NCBI GenBank assembly: GCA_945903655.1 | Contig: CAMDOY010000226.1 | Span: 1-6,337 of the forward strand | Source: Rhizobium sp. Q54 | GTDB lineage: Bacteria; Pseudomonadota; Alphaproteobacteria; Rhizobiales; Beijerinckiaceae | Length of the DNA stretch: 6,337 nt | Reading direction: 5' to 3' | Shown: positions 6,177 to 6,337 of the stretch, one piece after another | Layout of the letters: each line of letters begins with the position of its first letter | Position numbering within the stretch: position 1 is the first letter of the stretch | Position numbers and translations under genes: made by a program | The notes under the pieces: generated by a model | Seen by the model: only the letters and a program-made list of their open reading frames with translations | The model's database searches: none | Told to the model about the DNA's origin: nothing

Positions 6177-6337
6177 TTCCTGACGAATCCGCCCACGATT
6201 CCGAGATTATGTCGCCCACCATAACGGGATGATGCCGCCCACCATTCCTGAATGAAGCCGCCCACCGGAACGGGATTATCCCGCCCGGGGTTTGGAATGG
6301 CTGCGAGCACGTCTGCTGGCCTGTTTAGGGTCTCTCC
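6174..6337. mobile_element. Terminus of an IS21-type insertion sequence (element runs off the right edge)
   Basis: Right after the DoxX gene comes a run of tandem imperfect repeats with the form CGCCCACC followed by ATTCC/TAACG, then a GAATNAT-like core. IS21-family elements are known for several such short repeats inside each end, serving as transposase-binding sites. The repeat homology starts as a half unit, ATTCCTGA (6176-6183), which recurs exactly in the third full unit (6244-6251). The two bases before it are TG, the usual terminal dinucleotide. This places the element's end at 6174. Transposase genes would lie beyond the window. A short open frame from ATG 6297 to the edge could be the start of one, but it is too short to judge. 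The opposite end and the target duplication are not visible. Confidence 0.7.
6190..6304 (+). repeat. Five tandem 23-bp repeats in the IS end
   Basis: The units start at 6190, 6213, 6236, 6259 and 6282, each exactly 23 bp. The first four share the opening CGCCCAC and a second half of the type CCGAGATTAT or CGGGATGATG; the fifth is degenerate (CGCCCGGGGTTTGG). The period of about two helical turns would place each transposase-binding box on the same face of the DNA, as expected for transposase-binding sites. A half unit precedes the array at 6174-6189. Confidence 0.85.

Noticed and set aside
6297..6337. Start of an IstA-like transposase
   Set aside because: Only 13 codons (MAASTSAGLFRVS) are visible, they match no IstA N-terminus I recognise, and the fifth repeat unit overlaps the start.

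Overview
The window looks like an accessory, insertion-sequence-marked stretch of a high-GC alphaproteobacterial genome. A soil or rhizosphere member of the Hyphomicrobiales, of Bradyrhizobium type, is my best guess. That rests on strong GC bias at third codon positions, Shine-Dalgarno sites of the GGGAGGA type, and a gene mix typical of that group: orphan periplasmic solute receptors of the Bug/TctC and NMT1/SsuA types, an M24 peptidase-fold protein, an FrsA/pseudooxynicotine-hydrolase-like enzyme and a DoxX membrane protein. No marker gene fixes the taxon.

Layout: (1) 1-105, minus strand: the start of a secreted protein, possibly an SH3-like one, that runs off the left edge and has an in-frame TAA at codon 5. 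(2) 106-344: non-coding, with one weak candidate promoter. (3) 345-1316, minus: an ABC-type NMT1/SsuA-like solute-binding protein. (4) 1338-1894, minus, 21 nt upstream of it: a Bug/TctC receptor pseudogene that has lost its N-terminal half and carries a one-base frameshift. (5) 1896-1936: two short direct repeats abutting the truncated end of the pseudogene, probably the remnant of an insertion-sequence end. (6) 1937-2070: a non-coding stretch with a candidate promoter. (7) 2071-3246, plus: an M24 peptidase-fold protein with most metal ligands replaced. (8) 3264-4331, plus: an intact Bug/TctC receptor in the same transcription unit. (9) 4332-4400: a convergent gap with two hairpins. (10) 4401-5639, minus: an alpha/beta hydrolase. 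(11) 5727-6176, plus: a DoxX-family membrane protein, divergent from the hydrolase. (12) 6174-6337: the terminus of an IS21-type insertion sequence with five tandem 23-bp repeats. Its first three bases appear to supply the stop codon of the DoxX gene.

Taken together, the intact genes suggest uptake or sensing of a small organic acid or amide by the two solute receptors, followed by hydrolytic processing by the M24 protein and the hydrolase. No permease, ATPase or TctA/TctB membrane partner is present, so both receptors are orphans here. The substrate cannot be read from sequence. The most informative features are signs of genome decay and rearrangement: a broken receptor, an IS scar, a stop codon inside a signal peptide, and an IS fused to the end of a gene.
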